Positions 8,207 to 18,060 of a stretch of 64,000 bases of DNA are shown here, piece after piece. How positions within the stretch are numbered: position 1 is the stretch's first letter; each line of letters opens with the position of its first letter. The DNA is from Natronomonas sp. (GTDB taxonomy: Archaea > Halobacteriota > Halobacteria > Halobacteriales > Haloarculaceae), in assembly GCF_028274965.1 (NCBI RefSeq), contig NZ_JAQCNO010000055.1, positions 1 to 64,000 on the forward strand. The letters run 5' to 3'. The position numbers were made by a program, and so were the translations under genes. The notes beneath the pieces are model-generated. The model did not search any database. It was given only the letters and a program-made list of their open reading frames with translations, and was not told the DNA's origin.

Positions 8207-8548
8207 TCAGGCCAACAGCGCCGCCGCCTCCTCGTCGTTTCTCAGTTCGCCCCGGAGCTCGTCGGCGTTGACGTCGAGGCGGTACTTCGGCCGGCCTTTC
8301 CCGACCGGGGACCTGCTATCCGGGCGGTCTTCGGCTATGAGGTCCGTCCCGACGAGGCCGTTGAGCGCGCGCGTGATGTCGGCCTCCGAGACGCTCCGCA
8401 GCGCCGCGTCCTCGCTGTGCTCTAAGAGCGCCTTCGCCCGCTCTCGGATCTCGGCCGAATCGACCGGCGTTCGGTCGTCCGCTGTCAGATCGACGAGACA
8501 GCAGAGCACGATCCGCTGTACGAACGTCGTCGACTCGGAGTCGTACAT
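8207..8548 (-). CDS. Small winged-helix regulator-like protein
   Basis: A 113-residue protein. Helical N-terminus with FVQRIVLCCLVDL. Then a helix-turn-helix: PVDSAEIRERAKALLEH and SVSEADITRALNGLVGTDL, with a wing GKGRPKYRLDV and an acidic C-terminal helix. The start at 8548 has TTTATTCC ~28 nt upstream, so it is probably leaderless. It is probably DNA-binding, with unknown targets. Confidence 0.65.
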   Translation of the reverse strand: MYDSESTTFVQRIVLCCLVDLTADDRTPVDSAEIRERAKALLEHSEDAALRSVSEADITRALNGLVGTDLIAEDRPDSRSPVGKGRPKYRLDVNADELRGELRNDEEAAALLA

Positions 8549-8642
8549 AGGGAAGCTAACACACCCGCGAGGAATAAACCTAGCCACCCCGAGACGCCGC
8601 CCACACCAAAGAGCTATGCGTCGGACCGACCCACCTCCGGAC

Positions 8643-8771
8643 ATGTCAGGACGCGCGGGCTCCGAGTGCCCCGAGTGCGGCGGCCGGTTGCGATCCGAGG
8701 ACGGCGGCATGACCTACCGCTGTCGGGACTGCGACACCGAGTTCGACTCCGCCGACGTGTTCTTGCTCTGA
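8643..8771 (+). CDS. Zinc-ribbon microprotein (42 aa)
   Basis: A complete 42-residue protein with two CxxC knuckles: CPECGG at residues 9-14 and CRDCDTEF at 27-34, one zinc ribbon and little else. Small CPxCG proteins are abundant in haloarchaea, and several affect motility, biofilm or stress in Haloferax. An ATG at 8616 in the same frame would add nine residues. No other domain. Confidence 0.75.
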   Translation: MSGRAGSECPECGGRLRSEDGGMTYRCRDCDTEFDSADVFLL

Positions 8772-8808
8772 GCGGTGCCCCCCGTCGGTCGGCGGTCGTC
8801 GGTCTCGA

Positions 8809-9345
8809 TCACCGCTCGACGACGAGCAGCGCGACCCGCTCCAACACGAGCGCCTCGATCCCGGCGCCGGTCGCGTCGAGTTCGGCCGCCCCGATGTCGT
8901 AAAACGACCTGACGCGGTCGTCGTCGTACGATCCGAGCGTCTCCGCCCGAACGAGTCGCTCCCCGATCGCCTCGGCCGCCGCCCGCTCTCTCCGCTCGCT
9001 CTCCTCGTCGTCGGCCTCCGAGTTCGCCCCGTCGACCGCGACGACGACCGGCGTCTCGCCCGCCGAAACGCCCATCTCTAACGCCCGATCGATCTGTCGC
9101 CGCCCGGCGGCGTACAGCGTCATCTCGATGCCGCGATCGCGGGCGATCCCCGCTCCTCTGTCGCGCTCCCTGTCGGCCAACTCTAGGGCGCGCTCGAGGT
9201 GGCGCTCGGAGACCACGTACCGCGCGTCGAACGCCTGGGCGGTCACTCCGTGTGCGTCGCTGACTTCCTCGAGCACCCCGAGAAAGGAGCCGACGTCGGG
9301 AAAGCGCTCGCTGCCGATCTCCACGCTCGCCTCGACGAGTCTCAC
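8809..9345 (-). CDS. cgi121: KEOPS complex subunit Cgi121
   Basis: A ~178-residue protein of the Cgi121/TPRKB family, the KEOPS subunit that recruits tRNA for N6-threonylcarbamoyladenosine formation at A37. Visible: VRLVEASVEI at the start, VTAQAFDARYVVSERHLERAL (the conserved D-A-x-x-V-x-S-x-x-H region), MTLYAAGRRQIDRALEMGV, and a C-terminal half ending ALVLERVALLVVE. I take the GTG at 9345, which gives the usual N-terminus; an ATG at 9372 would overlap the hel308 stop. It follows hel308 closely on the same strand, an arrangement common in euryarchaea. Confidence 0.85.
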   Translation of the reverse strand: MRLVEASVEIGSERFPDVGSFLGVLEEVSDAHGVTAQAFDARYVVSERHLERALELADRERDRGAGIARDRGIEMTLYAAGRRQIDRALEMGVSAGETPVVVAVDGANSEADDEESERRERAAAEAIGERLVRAETLGSYDDDRVRSFYDIGAAELDATGAGIEALVLERVALLVVER

Positions 9346-9361
9346 GCCGGAGCACCGCCCA

Positions 9362-11608
9362 TCAGAAATCACCGAGGCTCGATTGGTCCTCGCCGTCGGT
9401 CGTCTCGCCCGCGGTTGCCTCCGGCGTCGCCGAGGCGTCCGGGGTGACGCCCTCCATCGTCGGGTCGCGGTGTCCGGCGGCTTCTAAGACGTTTTCGGCG
9501 GTCTTTTCGCGTCCGTCGAGCGCGCCCAACACGACCGCCTTCTCGGCGTTCCGGAGTTCGGCCCGCGTCTCGATGCCGGCGTCGTAGAGCCGTCTGGCCC
9601 GCTTTCGCCCGACGCCGCGGACGCCCGCGAGGTCGATGAGCTCCTCGCCGACGCCGTGCTCGACGCGCTTTCTCGCCTCCCGGATCGCGCCGACGCTGTC
9701 GAGGCCCAACTCCTCGGCGAGGGACTCGGCGGCGCCGAGTAGCCACTCGGCGGTGTCGACCTTCCCGCGGATGTCGCCCGGACCGACGCCGTAGCGCTCG
9801 GCGATCTCGTCCTCGTCGGTCTCGCTCGCCCACTCTTCGAGCATCCGGGCCGTCTTCAGCGCCGCCAGCCAGTCCTCGAAGCGCTCCTCTTCGAACTCGC
9901 TCGGCACCGCCCCGAGGAACTCCGATTCCCGCTCGTAGACGGCCATGGTGTACTCCTCCGTGTCCCCCGACCGGAGGTAGAGCTCGTACATGTCCGGCGT
10001 CCGGGACACGAGGTGATACAGCCCGAGGGCGGTCGGATCGTCCGCCCCCTCGATCCCGTCGACGATCTCCGCGGCGCTCATCGGGTCGAGGTAGAGCCGC
10101 GAGACGGTGTGGCCGAGGTTCGTCGCCTCGATCGTCCCGCCGCGGTCGAGAAACCCGTTGTGATCGAGGTACTCGAGGGTCGAATCGACGACCGCCTCCA
10201 AGTTGTCGGTCCCGTCGCCGCGGCGGTACTGCGTCGCGTAGAGCGTCCGGTCGAGAAACTCAAGCAGAGCCGCCCGCGAGTCGGCGAACCCGGAGGCGAT
10301 CGTCGCCAGCAGGTGCGTCCGCATCGACGGTTCGCGGGCGAGTTTCGACTCGACGGGCTCGGGGTCGGCCCAGACGTACCGATCGAGGAGTTCGTCGAGT
10401 TCGTCGTGGCTCTTGGCCAACAGCAGCGCCTCGCCGTAGGGGTCCCGCCCCGGACGGCCCGCCCGCCCCATCATCTGGTGGACCTCCAGCACGGAGAGGG
10501 GCTTCATCCCGCCGACGTCCCCCGAGTAGCGCCGCCAGTCGCGGACGACCACCCGCCGCGAGGGGGTGTTCACGCCCGCGGCGAGCGTCGGCGTCGCGGC
10601 GACGACTTTGATCAGACGGTCCCGAAAGGCGTCCTCGATCAGCGACCGGTGCTCGCCGGAGCACCCGGCGTGATGAAACGCCGCGCCCCGCTCGACGCAG
10701 GCGGCGAGGTCCTCGCTCGTCTCCGTATCGGAGACCCCGCGGATCTCCTCGGCCAACGCCCCGAGTCGGTCGCGTTCGTCGGCCTCGAGACCCTCCGCCG
10801 TCGTGTTCGCGAGCCGCTTTGCCGCCCCCTCCGCGTTCCGCCTGGAGTTGACGAACACGAGCGTCGATCCGCCCTCGGCGAGCGTGTCCCTGACGATGGC
10901 CTCGGTCGGCTTCTCGCTCGACTCGACGCGGAGCTCGTCCCGCGACCCGTCGCCGAAGTGCAGCGCCTGTCCGTAGTGGACGCCCTTGCGGAGCTCGATC
11001 GGCCGCCACGAGGAGTCGACGAGGTCGGCCTCGAGCCACGCCGCCAACTCGTCGGCGTTGCCGACGGTCGCAGAGAGCGCGACGATCTGGAGGTTCGGGT
11101 TGATCCGGCGGAGCTTTGCGAGCGTCACCTCGAGGGTCGGCCCGCGGTTCGGATCGTCGACGAGATGGACCTCGTCGGAGACCACGCAATCGAGGTCGTC
11201 GACCCACGGCGCGCCGTTTCTGACGAGCGAGTCGACCTTCTCGCTCGTGGCGACGATGACGTCCTTGCCGGCGAGCCACTCCCCGGTGTCCTCGTAGTTG
11301 CCGGTCGCGACGCCGACGGAGACGCCGTAGGACTCGAACGCCGAGAACTCCTCGCGTTTCTCGCTCGCGAGCGCCCGTAGCGGGACGATGTACAGCGCCT
11401 TCCCGCCGCGGTCGACGGCCGCGAGCATCGCGAGTTGCGCGATCAGGGTCTTGCCGCTCGCGGTCGGGACCGAGGCGACGAGGCTCTCGCCGTCGGCGAC
11501 GCCGGCCTCGACGGCCTCGGCCTGCGGCGGGTACAGCGACTCGATCCCGTCCTCGTGGAGGTGCTCGGAGAACCACGGCGGCACGCCGGAGACGTCGGCA
11601 ACGTCCAT
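9362..11608 (-). CDS. hel308: ATP-dependent DNA helicase Hel308
   Basis: A 748-residue superfamily 2 helicase. Motifs: Q-motif [12 protein letters not shown], Walker [14 protein letters not shown] box (SDEVHLVDD), motif [11 protein letters not shown], motif IV region [20 protein letters not shown], motif [18 protein letters not shown], motif [18 protein letters not shown] winged helix, ratchet domain and C-terminal HhH ([18 protein letters not shown]) follow, then an unstructured tail with a terminal QSSLGDF that resembles PCNA-binding (PIP-like) peptides. Hel308 unwinds lagging strands at stalled forks and helps restart and recombination. CATTTACA ~27 nt upstream of the ATG is a likely TATA. 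Confidence 0.95.
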   Translation of the reverse strand: MDVADVSGVPPWFSEHLHEDGIESLYPPQAEAVEAGVADGESLVASVPTASGKTLIAQLAMLAAVDRGGKALYIVPLRALASEKREEFSAFESYGVSVGVATGNYEDTGEWLAGKDVIVATSEKVDSLVRNGAPWVDDLDCVVSDEVHLVDDPNRGPTLEVTLAKLRRINPNLQIVALSATVGNADELAAWLEADLVDSSWRPIELRKGVHYGQALHFGDGSRDELRVESSEKPTEAIVRDTLAEGGSTLVFVNSRRNAEGAAKRLANTTAEGLEADERDRLGALAEEIRGVSDTETSEDLAACVERGAAFHHAGCSGEHRSLIEDAFRDRLIKVVAATPTLAAGVNTPSRRVVVRDWRRYSGDVGGMKPLSVLEVHQMMGRAGRPGRDPYGEALLLAKSHDELDELLDRYVWADPEPVESKLAREPSMRTHLLATIASGFADSRAALLEFLDRTLYATQYRRGDGTDNLEAVVDSTLEYLDHNGFLDRGGTIEATNLGHTVSRLYLDPMSAAEIVDGIEGADDPTALGLYHLVSRTPDMYELYLRSGDTEEYTMAVYERESEFLGAVPSEFEEERFEDWLAALKTARMLEEWASETDEDEIAERYGVGPGDIRGKVDTAEWLLGAAESLAEELGLDSVGAIREARKRVEHGVGEELIDLAGVRGVGRKRARRLYDAGIETRAELRNAEKAVVLGALDGREKTAENVLEAAGHRDPTMEGVTPDASATPEATAGETTDGEDQSSLGDF

Positions 11609-11738
11609 TGGCGTCCGGTTGTGCGTCGTCGAATGTAAATGATCGTATCGCCGCCGCCCGATCGCGACGGTCGCGTCCGCGCTCGCGCCCACGTTCGCGC
11701 TCACGCCCGCGTGTCAGCGATCGAGTCGGCCCGAACGG

Positions 11739-11746
11739 TTTTTTTA
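11739..11746 (+). promoter_or_regulatory. TATA element of the LOV kinase gene
   Basis: TTTTTTTA, centred ~25 nt before the ATG at 11768, fits a leaderless start and argues against the longer open frame from 11639. Confidence 0.55.
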
Positions 11747-11767
11747 CCCCAGCGGAAAGACCGAGCA

Positions 11768-13576
11768 ATGAGCGCTGACCTCCGCGAGCAAACGCCCGAC
11801 ACCGAGCGGATCTCCGTCCTCCACGTGGACGACGATCCGTCGGTGCTGGAGCTGACGTCTGCCTTTCTCGACCGGGAACTGGACGCGGTCTCGGTGGCGA
11901 CCGCGAACCGCCCGGAGGAGGCCCTCGAGCGGCTCGGTTCGGGCGGCTTCGACTGTATCATCAGCGACTACGACATGCCCGGGCGAAACGGACTCGAGTT
12001 CTTCGAGGCGGTCCGCGAGGAGCACCCGCTCGTTCCCTTCGTCCTCTACACCGGCAAGGGCAGCGAGGAGATCGCCAGCAAGGCGGTCAACGCCGGCGTC
12101 ACAGGGTACTTCCAGAAGGGCGGTCCGGATCAACAGCGCCGCCTCGCGAACCGCGTCGAGCAGGCCGCGGCGGAGTACCACACGAAGATCGAGGCCGACC
12201 GCTACTCGACGGTCCTCCGGGCGCTTCAGTACCCGATCTACGTCGTCGACGAGACGGGGGCGTTCTCCTACGTCAACGACGCCTTCCTCGAGATGACCGG
12301 CCACGACCGCGAAGAGATCATCGGCGCCGGGACCGACATCATCAAAGACGCCGAGGCCGTCGCCGAGGCCGAGGAGCAACTCGGATCGATCCTCTCCGAT
12401 GCGGGCCCCGACACCGCGCAGTTCCCGGTCGACATCTACCCCAAGGAGGGCGACCCGATCCCGTGTCGGGACCACATGGGCGTGTTGCCCTACGAGGGCG
12501 AGGAGTTCCGCGGGTCGGTCGGCATCCTGCGGGACGTCTCCGACCAGAAGCGCCGCCAGCGGGAACTCGAACGCCGGACGCGGGCGATGGACGAGGCCCC
12601 CATCGGGATCACGATAAGCGATCCCGACCGCCCGGACAACCCGATGATCTACGTCAACGACCGCTTCGTCGAGAAGACCGGCTACGAGCGCGCCGAGGCC
12701 ATCGGCCGGAACTGCCGGTTTTTGCAGGGCCCCGACACGCGCGAAGAACCCGTGGCCGAACTCCGGCGGGCGATCGACGCCGACGAGGCGACGACCGTCG
12801 AACTCCGGAACTACCGCAAGAACGGCGAGATGTTCTGGAACCGGGTCACCGTCAGCCCCCTGACCGACGGCTCCGGCGAAACCACGTACTGGGTCGGCTT
12901 CCAGGAGGAGATCACCGACCTGAAGCAGCGCGAACGGGAACTCGAACGGCAAAACGAGCGGCTCGAACGGTTCGCCGGCATCGTCTCTCACGACCTCCGG
13001 TCGCCGATGAGCGTCGCGACGGGGCGCATCGAACTCGCGAAGTCGGGCGCCGACCCGGAGGCCGCGGACAGCCTCGACGACGCGCTCGACGCGCTCGATC
13101 GCATGGGGACGATCGTCGAGGACACGCTCACGCTGGCCCGGCAGGGCGATACGGTCGGCGACATGGAGCCCGTCTCCATCGCGTCCGTCGCCGAGCAGTC
13201 TTGGCGGACGACGGAGACCGCCGAAGCGACGCTTGAGGTGGCCTCGGACGCCGAGGTCTGCGCCGACGCCGACCGCCTGGGCGTCATCCTTCAGAACCTC
13301 CTCGGAAACGCCGCAAAGCACGCCGGCCCGGAGGCCCGCGTCCGCCTCGGCGTCACGGAGGCGGGATTCTACGTCGAGGACGACGGCCCCGGGGTCCCCG
13401 AAGACGAGCGGGCGGCGGTCTTCGAACCCGGACACACCACCGACGACAGCGGCACCGGGTTCGGCCTCGCGATCGTCGAGGAGACCGTCGAGGCCCACGG
13501 GTGGTCGATCGGGGTCTCGGACGGCGACCTCGGCGGGGCGCGCTTCGAGATCACCGGCGTCGAGACGATCGGGTAA
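11768..13576 (+). CDS. REC-PAS-LOV hybrid histidine kinase (putative blue-light sensor)
   Basis: A 602-residue soluble kinase. Domains: response-regulator receiver 15-130 (ISDYDMPG, acceptor Asp67), PAS 145-258, LOV-type PAS 275-385, HisKA 398-460 (IVSHDLRSPM, His408), HATPase 500-600 (QNLLGNAAKH, DDGPG, GTGFGLAIV). The LOV domain has GRNCRFLQG at 313-321, with the adduct-forming Cys316, plus the flavin-contacting Asn348, Asn358 and Gln379. There is no transmembrane segment. The N-terminal receiver means it takes input from another kinase as well as light or redox. No dedicated partner regulator lies next to it; a CheY-like protein is at 27630. Confidence 0.9.
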   Translation: MSADLREQTPDTERISVLHVDDDPSVLELTSAFLDRELDAVSVATANRPEEALERLGSGGFDCIISDYDMPGRNGLEFFEAVREEHPLVPFVLYTGKGSEEIASKAVNAGVTGYFQKGGPDQQRRLANRVEQAAAEYHTKIEADRYSTVLRALQYPIYVVDETGAFSYVNDAFLEMTGHDREEIIGAGTDIIKDAEAVAEAEEQLGSILSDAGPDTAQFPVDIYPKEGDPIPCRDHMGVLPYEGEEFRGSVGILRDVSDQKRRQRELERRTRAMDEAPIGITISDPDRPDNPMIYVNDRFVEKTGYERAEAIGRNCRFLQGPDTREEPVAELRRAIDADEATTVELRNYRKNGEMFWNRVTVSPLTDGSGETTYWVGFQEEITDLKQRERELERQNERLERFAGIVSHDLRSPMSVATGRIELAKSGADPEAADSLDDALDALDRMGTIVEDTLTLARQGDTVGDMEPVSIASVAEQSWRTTETAEATLEVASDAEVCADADRLGVILQNLLGNAAKHAGPEARVRLGVTEAGFYVEDDGPGVPEDERAAVFEPGHTTDDSGTGFGLAIVEETVEAHGWSIGVSDGDLGGARFEITGVETIG

Positions 13577-13620
13577 CTACTGCCCGCCACACCTTTGACC
13601 GTGAGCGACGAACGCACACC

Positions 13621-13869
13621 ATGCGGATACGATTCGACCGTCAGACCTGCATCGGGATGTTTCAGTGCACGGCCGAGTGGGACGCCTTCGAACGCGACGA
13701 GGACGCGGGCAAAGCCGACCTCGCCGGCGGGGAGCGCCCCGACCCCGACGCCGACGTGTTCGAGCGGGACGTGCCCGCAGACGCCGAACTCGACGCGAAG
13801 TTCGCCGCACGCGCCTGTCCGGTCGACGCGATCGAGGTTTACGACGACGACGGCGAACAGATCGTCTGA
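13621..13869 (+). CDS. Three-cysteine ferredoxin
   Basis: An 82-residue small ferredoxin: MRIRFDRQTCIGMFQC (cysteines 10 and 16), an acidic middle, and ARACPVDAIEVYDDDGE with the third cysteine before Pro. The CxGxxxC...CP spacing lacks the second cysteine of the normal CxxCxxC, as in [3Fe-4S] ferredoxins that serve P450s and other oxidoreductases. No P450 lies in this window; the partner is unknown. It follows the LOV kinase by 44 nt. Confidence 0.8.
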   Translation: MRIRFDRQTCIGMFQCTAEWDAFERDEDAGKADLAGGERPDPDADVFERDVPADAELDAKFAARACPVDAIEVYDDDGEQIV

Positions 13870-13932
13870 GTCGGTCGTCGCGTCCGCCCCCGACCCGACC
13901 GAGGCCGGACCGTCGGCGCGCGTTCGGCCCGT

Positions 13933-14847
13933 TCAGCCGAGCTTCTCGTACTGGTCGCCGAGCTTCTCGGCCGCGTCGTCCATCAGCTCGGACTCGTAGG
14001 CGTCGAGGTCCCACTCGACGACCTCCTCGACGCCCTCGGCGCCGAGCTTGACCGGCACGCCGAAGGCGGTGTCCTCGTAGCCGTACTCCCCGTTGAGGAC
14101 GACCGACCCGGGGAGGACCTCGCCGGTGTCGTTCAGGACCGCCTCGACCATGTGACCGACGCCTGTTGCGGGCCCCCACTGGGTCGCGCCCTTCCGGGAG
14201 ATGACGTCCATGGCCGACTCCTGGAGATCGCTCAGGATCTCCTCCTTTTCGTCGGCGTCGAACTCGGGGTCGGCCCCGTCGATCCGGACCTTCGAGAAGA
14301 CCGGTACCTGCGCGTCGCCGTGCTCGCCGAGGATCGTCCCCTCGACGTTTCCGACCGGGGCGTCGAAGCGGTCGGCGAGGACGTACCGGAACCGCGCCGA
14401 GTCGAGCCGCCCGCCGAAGCCGATGACGCTGTGGCGGCCTCGGTCGCCGGACTCATAGAGGTGTCGGTTGAGCAGATCGACCGGGTTCGACGTCGTGATC
14501 GAGACGTAGTCGTCGTTGTACTCGTCGAGGGAGGCGCCGATGTCCTCCATGATCGGCGCGTTGTCGCCGGCGAGATCGATCCGGGTCTGTCCCTCCTTGC
14601 GGGGGATTCCGGCGGTGATCACGACGACGTCGGAGCCGGCGGTGTCCTCGTACTCGCCCTGTACGACCGTCGTGTTCGAGTCGTACGCGATGCCGTGGTT
14701 CGTATCGGCGGCCTGTCCGATCGTCGTCTCCCGCTGGTCGGGGATGTCGACGAACACCAACTCGTCGACGATGTCCCGAAGCGCGAGGTTGTACCCCGCC
14801 GCGGCGCCGACGGTCCCCGCGGCCCCGATGATGCTGACCTTGGTCAT
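13933..14847 (-). CDS. mdh: Malate dehydrogenase
   Basis: A 304-residue LDH-like MDH of the archaeal type. It begins [18 protein letters not shown] (Rossmann GxxGxxG). Substrate-binding arginines occur in [17 protein letters not shown] and [11 protein letters not shown], and the catalytic His is in [13 protein letters not shown]. It interconverts malate and oxaloacetate with NAD(P)H in the TCA cycle. TATA-like AGTTAATC lies ~30 nt upstream of the ATG, with a perfect inverted repeat at the expected transcription start. Confidence 0.95.
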   Translation of the reverse strand: MTKVSIIGAAGTVGAAAGYNLALRDIVDELVFVDIPDQRETTIGQAADTNHGIAYDSNTTVVQGEYEDTAGSDVVVITAGIPRKEGQTRIDLAGDNAPIMEDIGASLDEYNDDYVSITTSNPVDLLNRHLYESGDRGRHSVIGFGGRLDSARFRYVLADRFDAPVGNVEGTILGEHGDAQVPVFSKVRIDGADPEFDADEKEEILSDLQESAMDVISRKGATQWGPATGVGHMVEAVLNDTGEVLPGSVVLNGEYGYEDTAFGVPVKLGAEGVEEVVEWDLDAYESELMDDAAEKLGDQYEKLG

Positions 14848-14849
14848 AA

Positions 14850-14863
14850 CCGTTCGGGAACGG
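14850..14863. promoter_or_regulatory. Inverted repeat CCGTTC-GG-GAACGG at the mdh start
   Basis: A perfect 6-bp inverted repeat, 3 nt before the mdh ATG, about where transcription should begin given AGTTAATC at ~14876. It could be an operator or a very short 5' hairpin. Confidence 0.4.
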
Positions 14864-15105
14864 ACGTGCGAGCCGATTAACTCTTGTTGTTTCCATTCGG
14901 ACGCGTGAGCGGGCGGAACCGAACCCAGACGCCGTCTCGGTGTCGAACTAGCGTTCCGTCGAACGGCGTCACGTCAGCGGACGTACCGCCGGCGTCCTCC
15001 CGAGCCGCGTCGGTCCGCCGCGGCGACTGCCTCGCCGGCCGCTCGCCGCCGATTGCGCCCGCCGCAACCGACAGGATTTCACCCCGTCGACCCCAGATCG
15101 TGGTA

Positions 15106-18039
15106 ATGACCGACGACATCGTCGTCCGCGGTGCGTCCGAGCACAACCTGAAGGACATCGACGTCTCGATCCCCCGCGACGAGTTCACCGTCGTCACCGG
15201 TCTCTCCGGCTCCGGCAAGTCCTCGCTCGCCTTCGAAACCGTCTACGCCGAGGGCCAACGCCGGTACATCGAGTCGCTCAGCGCGTACGCCCGGAACTTC
15301 CTCGGACAGATGGACAAACCCCAGGTCGAAACCGTCGAGGGGCTGTCGCCGGCGATCTCGATCGACCAGAAGAACGCGGCGAACAACCCCCGCTCGACGG
15401 TCGGGACGGTCACCGAACTCCACGACTACCTCCGGCTGTTGTACGCCCGCGTCGGCACGCCGCACTGCCCCGAGTGCGGCCGGGAGGTCGGCGAGCAGAG
15501 CGCTCAACAGATGGTCCGCCGGCTGCTCGAACTCCCCGAGGGGACCCGCGCGAAGATCTGCGCGCCCGTGGTTCGCGACCAGAAGGGGGCCTTCGAGGAC
15601 CGCTTCGAGGCGCTCGTGAGCGACGGCTACACCCGGATCGAGGTCGACGGCGAGGAGTACGACCTCTCGATCGAGACGCCCGAGCTGGACGAGAACTACG
15701 ACCACACCGTCGACGTCGTCGTCGACCGCGTGACGCTGTCGGCCGACAGCCGCTCGCGGATCACGGACTCCGTCGAGACGGCCCTCTCCGAGGCCGACGG
15801 CGTCCTGAAGATCGTCTTCCCCGACCCGCCCGAGGCGGCCGACATCGGCTCTGAGTCCCGGAACACGGGCGATCTGGCCGGCGGGGACGACGACCGACTC
15901 GTCGTCGAGTTCTCCGAGGAGCTCGCCTGTACCCACTGCGGGATCGACCTCCCCGAGATCGAGACGCGCTCGTTTTCGTTCAACTCGCCGCACGGCGCCT
16001 GCCCGGAGTGCGACGGCATCGGCGAGACGAAGGAGGTCGACGAGGACCTCGTCGTCACCGACCCCTCGAAACCGATCAAGGACGTGTTCGAGCCCTGGAG
16101 CTACGGCCGCTCGTACTACCGGACCCGACTCGACAGCGTCGCGGCGCACTTCGGCGTCAGCGTCGAGACGCCCTTCTGCGATCTCGACGCCGACGTTCGG
16201 CGGCAGTTCCTCTACGGCACCGACGAGGAGGTCGTCTTCGAGCGCCGGACGAAAAACGGGACCCGCCGCAAGCAGAAACGCTTCGAGGGCGTCGTTCCGA
16301 ACCTCGATCGCCGCTACATCGAGACCGACTCCGAGAGCACCCGCGAACACATCGAGGACTACATGGCCACGACGACCTGTCCGGCCTGCGAGGGAACGCG
16401 GCTGAAACCCGAGTCGCGCGCCGTCCTCGTGGCCGACACGTCGATCACGGCGGTCAACCGCCTCTCGATCGGCGACGCCTTGGAACACTTCGAGAACCTG
16501 GACGCCGACCTCGACGAGCGCGAGCGGACGATCGCCGAGGAGATACTCAAGGAGATCCGCGCCCGCCTCGGGTTCATGGAGGAGGTGGGCCTCGAGTACC
16601 TCACGCTCGATCGGGAGGCGTCGACGCTCTCGGGCGGCGAGAGCCAGCGCATCCGGCTGGCGACGCAGGTCGGCTCCGGGCTCGTCGGCGTGCTGTACGT
16701 GCTGGATGAGCCCTCGATCGGGCTGCATCAACGCGACAACGACAAACTGCTCGACACGCTCGAGGGGCTCCGCGATCTGGGCAACACGCTCGTCGTCGTC
16801 GAGCACGACGAGGAGACGATGTGGCGCGCCGACAACGTCATCGACATGGGCCCCGGTCCGGGCAAACGCGGCGGCGAGGTCGTCGCCAGCGGCGACGTCG
16901 AGGACGTGATGGCCGCCGAGGAGTCCGTCACCGGCGACTACCTCGCCGGCCGCCGGTCGATCCCCGTCCCCGAGACGCGGCGCGACCCCGAAACGTACCT
17001 GACGGTCCGGGGGGCCCGCCAGCACAACCTCGACGACGTCGATGTCGATTTCCCGCTCGGCTGTTTCACCGCGATCACCGGCGTCTCCGGGTCGGGCAAA
17101 TCGACGCTGCTCCACGAGATACTGTATAAGGGCCTCGTCCGCCGGATGAACGACACGGACGTCTTCCCCGGCGAACACGACGCGATCGACGGGATCGAGA
17201 ACGTCGAGACCGTCCGGCTCATCGACCAATCGCCGATCGGCCGGACCCCGCGGTCGAACCCCGCGACGTACACGAACGTCTTCGATCACATCCGGGAGCT
17301 GTTCGCAGAAACGAAGCTCTCGAAGCAACGCGGCTACGAGAAGGGCCGCTTCTCGTTCAACGTCAAGGGCGGCCGCTGTGAGTCCTGCGGCGGCCAGGGG
17401 ACCGTCAAGATCGACATGAACTTCCTCTCGGACGTGTACGTCCCCTGCGAGGAGTGCGAGGGCGCCCGGTACAACGACGAGACGCTCGAGGTCACCTACA
17501 AGGGCGCGACCATCTCGGACGTCCTCGACATGGAAGTCGACGAGGCCTACGACTTCTTCGAGAGCCACAGCGGCATCCGGCGGCGGCTCGAACTGCTGAA
17601 GGACGTCGGGCTGGGGTACATGCGGCTCGGCCAGCCCTCGACGACGCTCTCGGGCGGGGAGGCCCAGCGGGTCAAACTCGCCGAGGAACTCGGCAAACGG
17701 GACTCCGGCGACGCGCTGTACCTCCTCGACGAGCCGACCACCGGTCTGCACAGCGAGGACGAGCGCAAACTCATCGACGTGCTCCACCGGCTCGTCGAGG
17801 ACGGTAACACGGTCGTCGTCGTCGAACACGAGCTCGATCTGGTGAAAAACGCCGACCACATCATCGACCTCGGCCCCGAGGGCGGCGAGGGCGGCGGCCG
17901 GATCGTCGCCGCTGGCACGCCGGAATCGATCGCCCGGACCGACGACTCCCACACGGGCCAGTACCTCCGCGATCACCTCCCGGCCGTCGAGTTGGACGGG
18001 CCCAGAAGCGACGGCCGTCGCGCCGCCGGCGACGACTGA
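15106..18039 (+). CDS. uvrA: Excinuclease ABC subunit A
   Basis: A 977-residue UvrA of standard length. Two ABC cassettes: Walker [18 protein letters not shown] and [17 protein letters not shown]; signature motifs [16 protein letters not shown] and [17 protein letters not shown]. Zinc-finger pairs are visible at CPECG, CPECDG/CPACEG and [14 protein letters not shown]. It is the damage-recognition ATPase of bacterial-type nucleotide excision repair, which haloarchaea acquired; uvrB and uvrC are not in this window. The ATG at 15106 gives the usual N-terminus ([18 protein letters not shown]). It converges with the surface-protein gene 21 nt away. Confidence 0.97.
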   Translation: MTDDIVVRGASEHNLKDIDVSIPRDEFTVVTGLSGSGKSSLAFETVYAEGQRRYIESLSAYARNFLGQMDKPQVETVEGLSPAISIDQKNAANNPRSTVGTVTELHDYLRLLYARVGTPHCPECGREVGEQSAQQMVRRLLELPEGTRAKICAPVVRDQKGAFEDRFEALVSDGYTRIEVDGEEYDLSIETPELDENYDHTVDVVVDRVTLSADSRSRITDSVETALSEADGVLKIVFPDPPEAADIGSESRNTGDLAGGDDDRLVVEFSEELACTHCGIDLPEIETRSFSFNSPHGACPECDGIGETKEVDEDLVVTDPSKPIKDVFEPWSYGRSYYRTRLDSVAAHFGVSVETPFCDLDADVRRQFLYGTDEEVVFERRTKNGTRRKQKRFEGVVPNLDRRYIETDSESTREHIEDYMATTTCPACEGTRLKPESRAVLVADTSITAVNRLSIGDALEHFENLDADLDERERTIAEEILKEIRARLGFMEEVGLEYLTLDREASTLSGGESQRIRLATQVGSGLVGVLYVLDEPSIGLHQRDNDKLLDTLEGLRDLGNTLVVVEHDEETMWRADNVIDMGPGPGKRGGEVVASGDVEDVMAAEESVTGDYLAGRRSIPVPETRRDPETYLTVRGARQHNLDDVDVDFPLGCFTAITGVSGSGKSTLLHEILYKGLVRRMNDTDVFPGEHDAIDGIENVETVRLIDQSPIGRTPRSNPATYTNVFDHIRELFAETKLSKQRGYEKGRFSFNVKGGRCESCGGQGTVKIDMNFLSDVYVPCEECEGARYNDETLEVTYKGATISDVLDMEVDEAYDFFESHSGIRRRLELLKDVGLGYMRLGQPSTTLSGGEAQRVKLAEELGKRDSGDALYLLDEPTTGLHSEDERKLIDVLHRLVEDGNTVVVVEHELDLVKNADHIIDLGPEGGEGGGRIVAAGTPESIARTDDSHTGQYLRDHLPAVELDGPRSDGRRAAGDD

Positions 18040-18060
18040 GCACCGCCGCCTCCGGCCTGC

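Noticed and set aside
10013-11380. 455-codon plus frame antisense to hel308
   Set aside because: Composition is shadow-like; Hel308 motifs are complete on the minus strand.
15079-17976. A 965-codon open frame antisense to uvrA
   Set aside because: High GC third positions keep the opposite strand open; the protein is Asp/Val/Arg-rich nonsense and the plus strand encodes a full UvrA.
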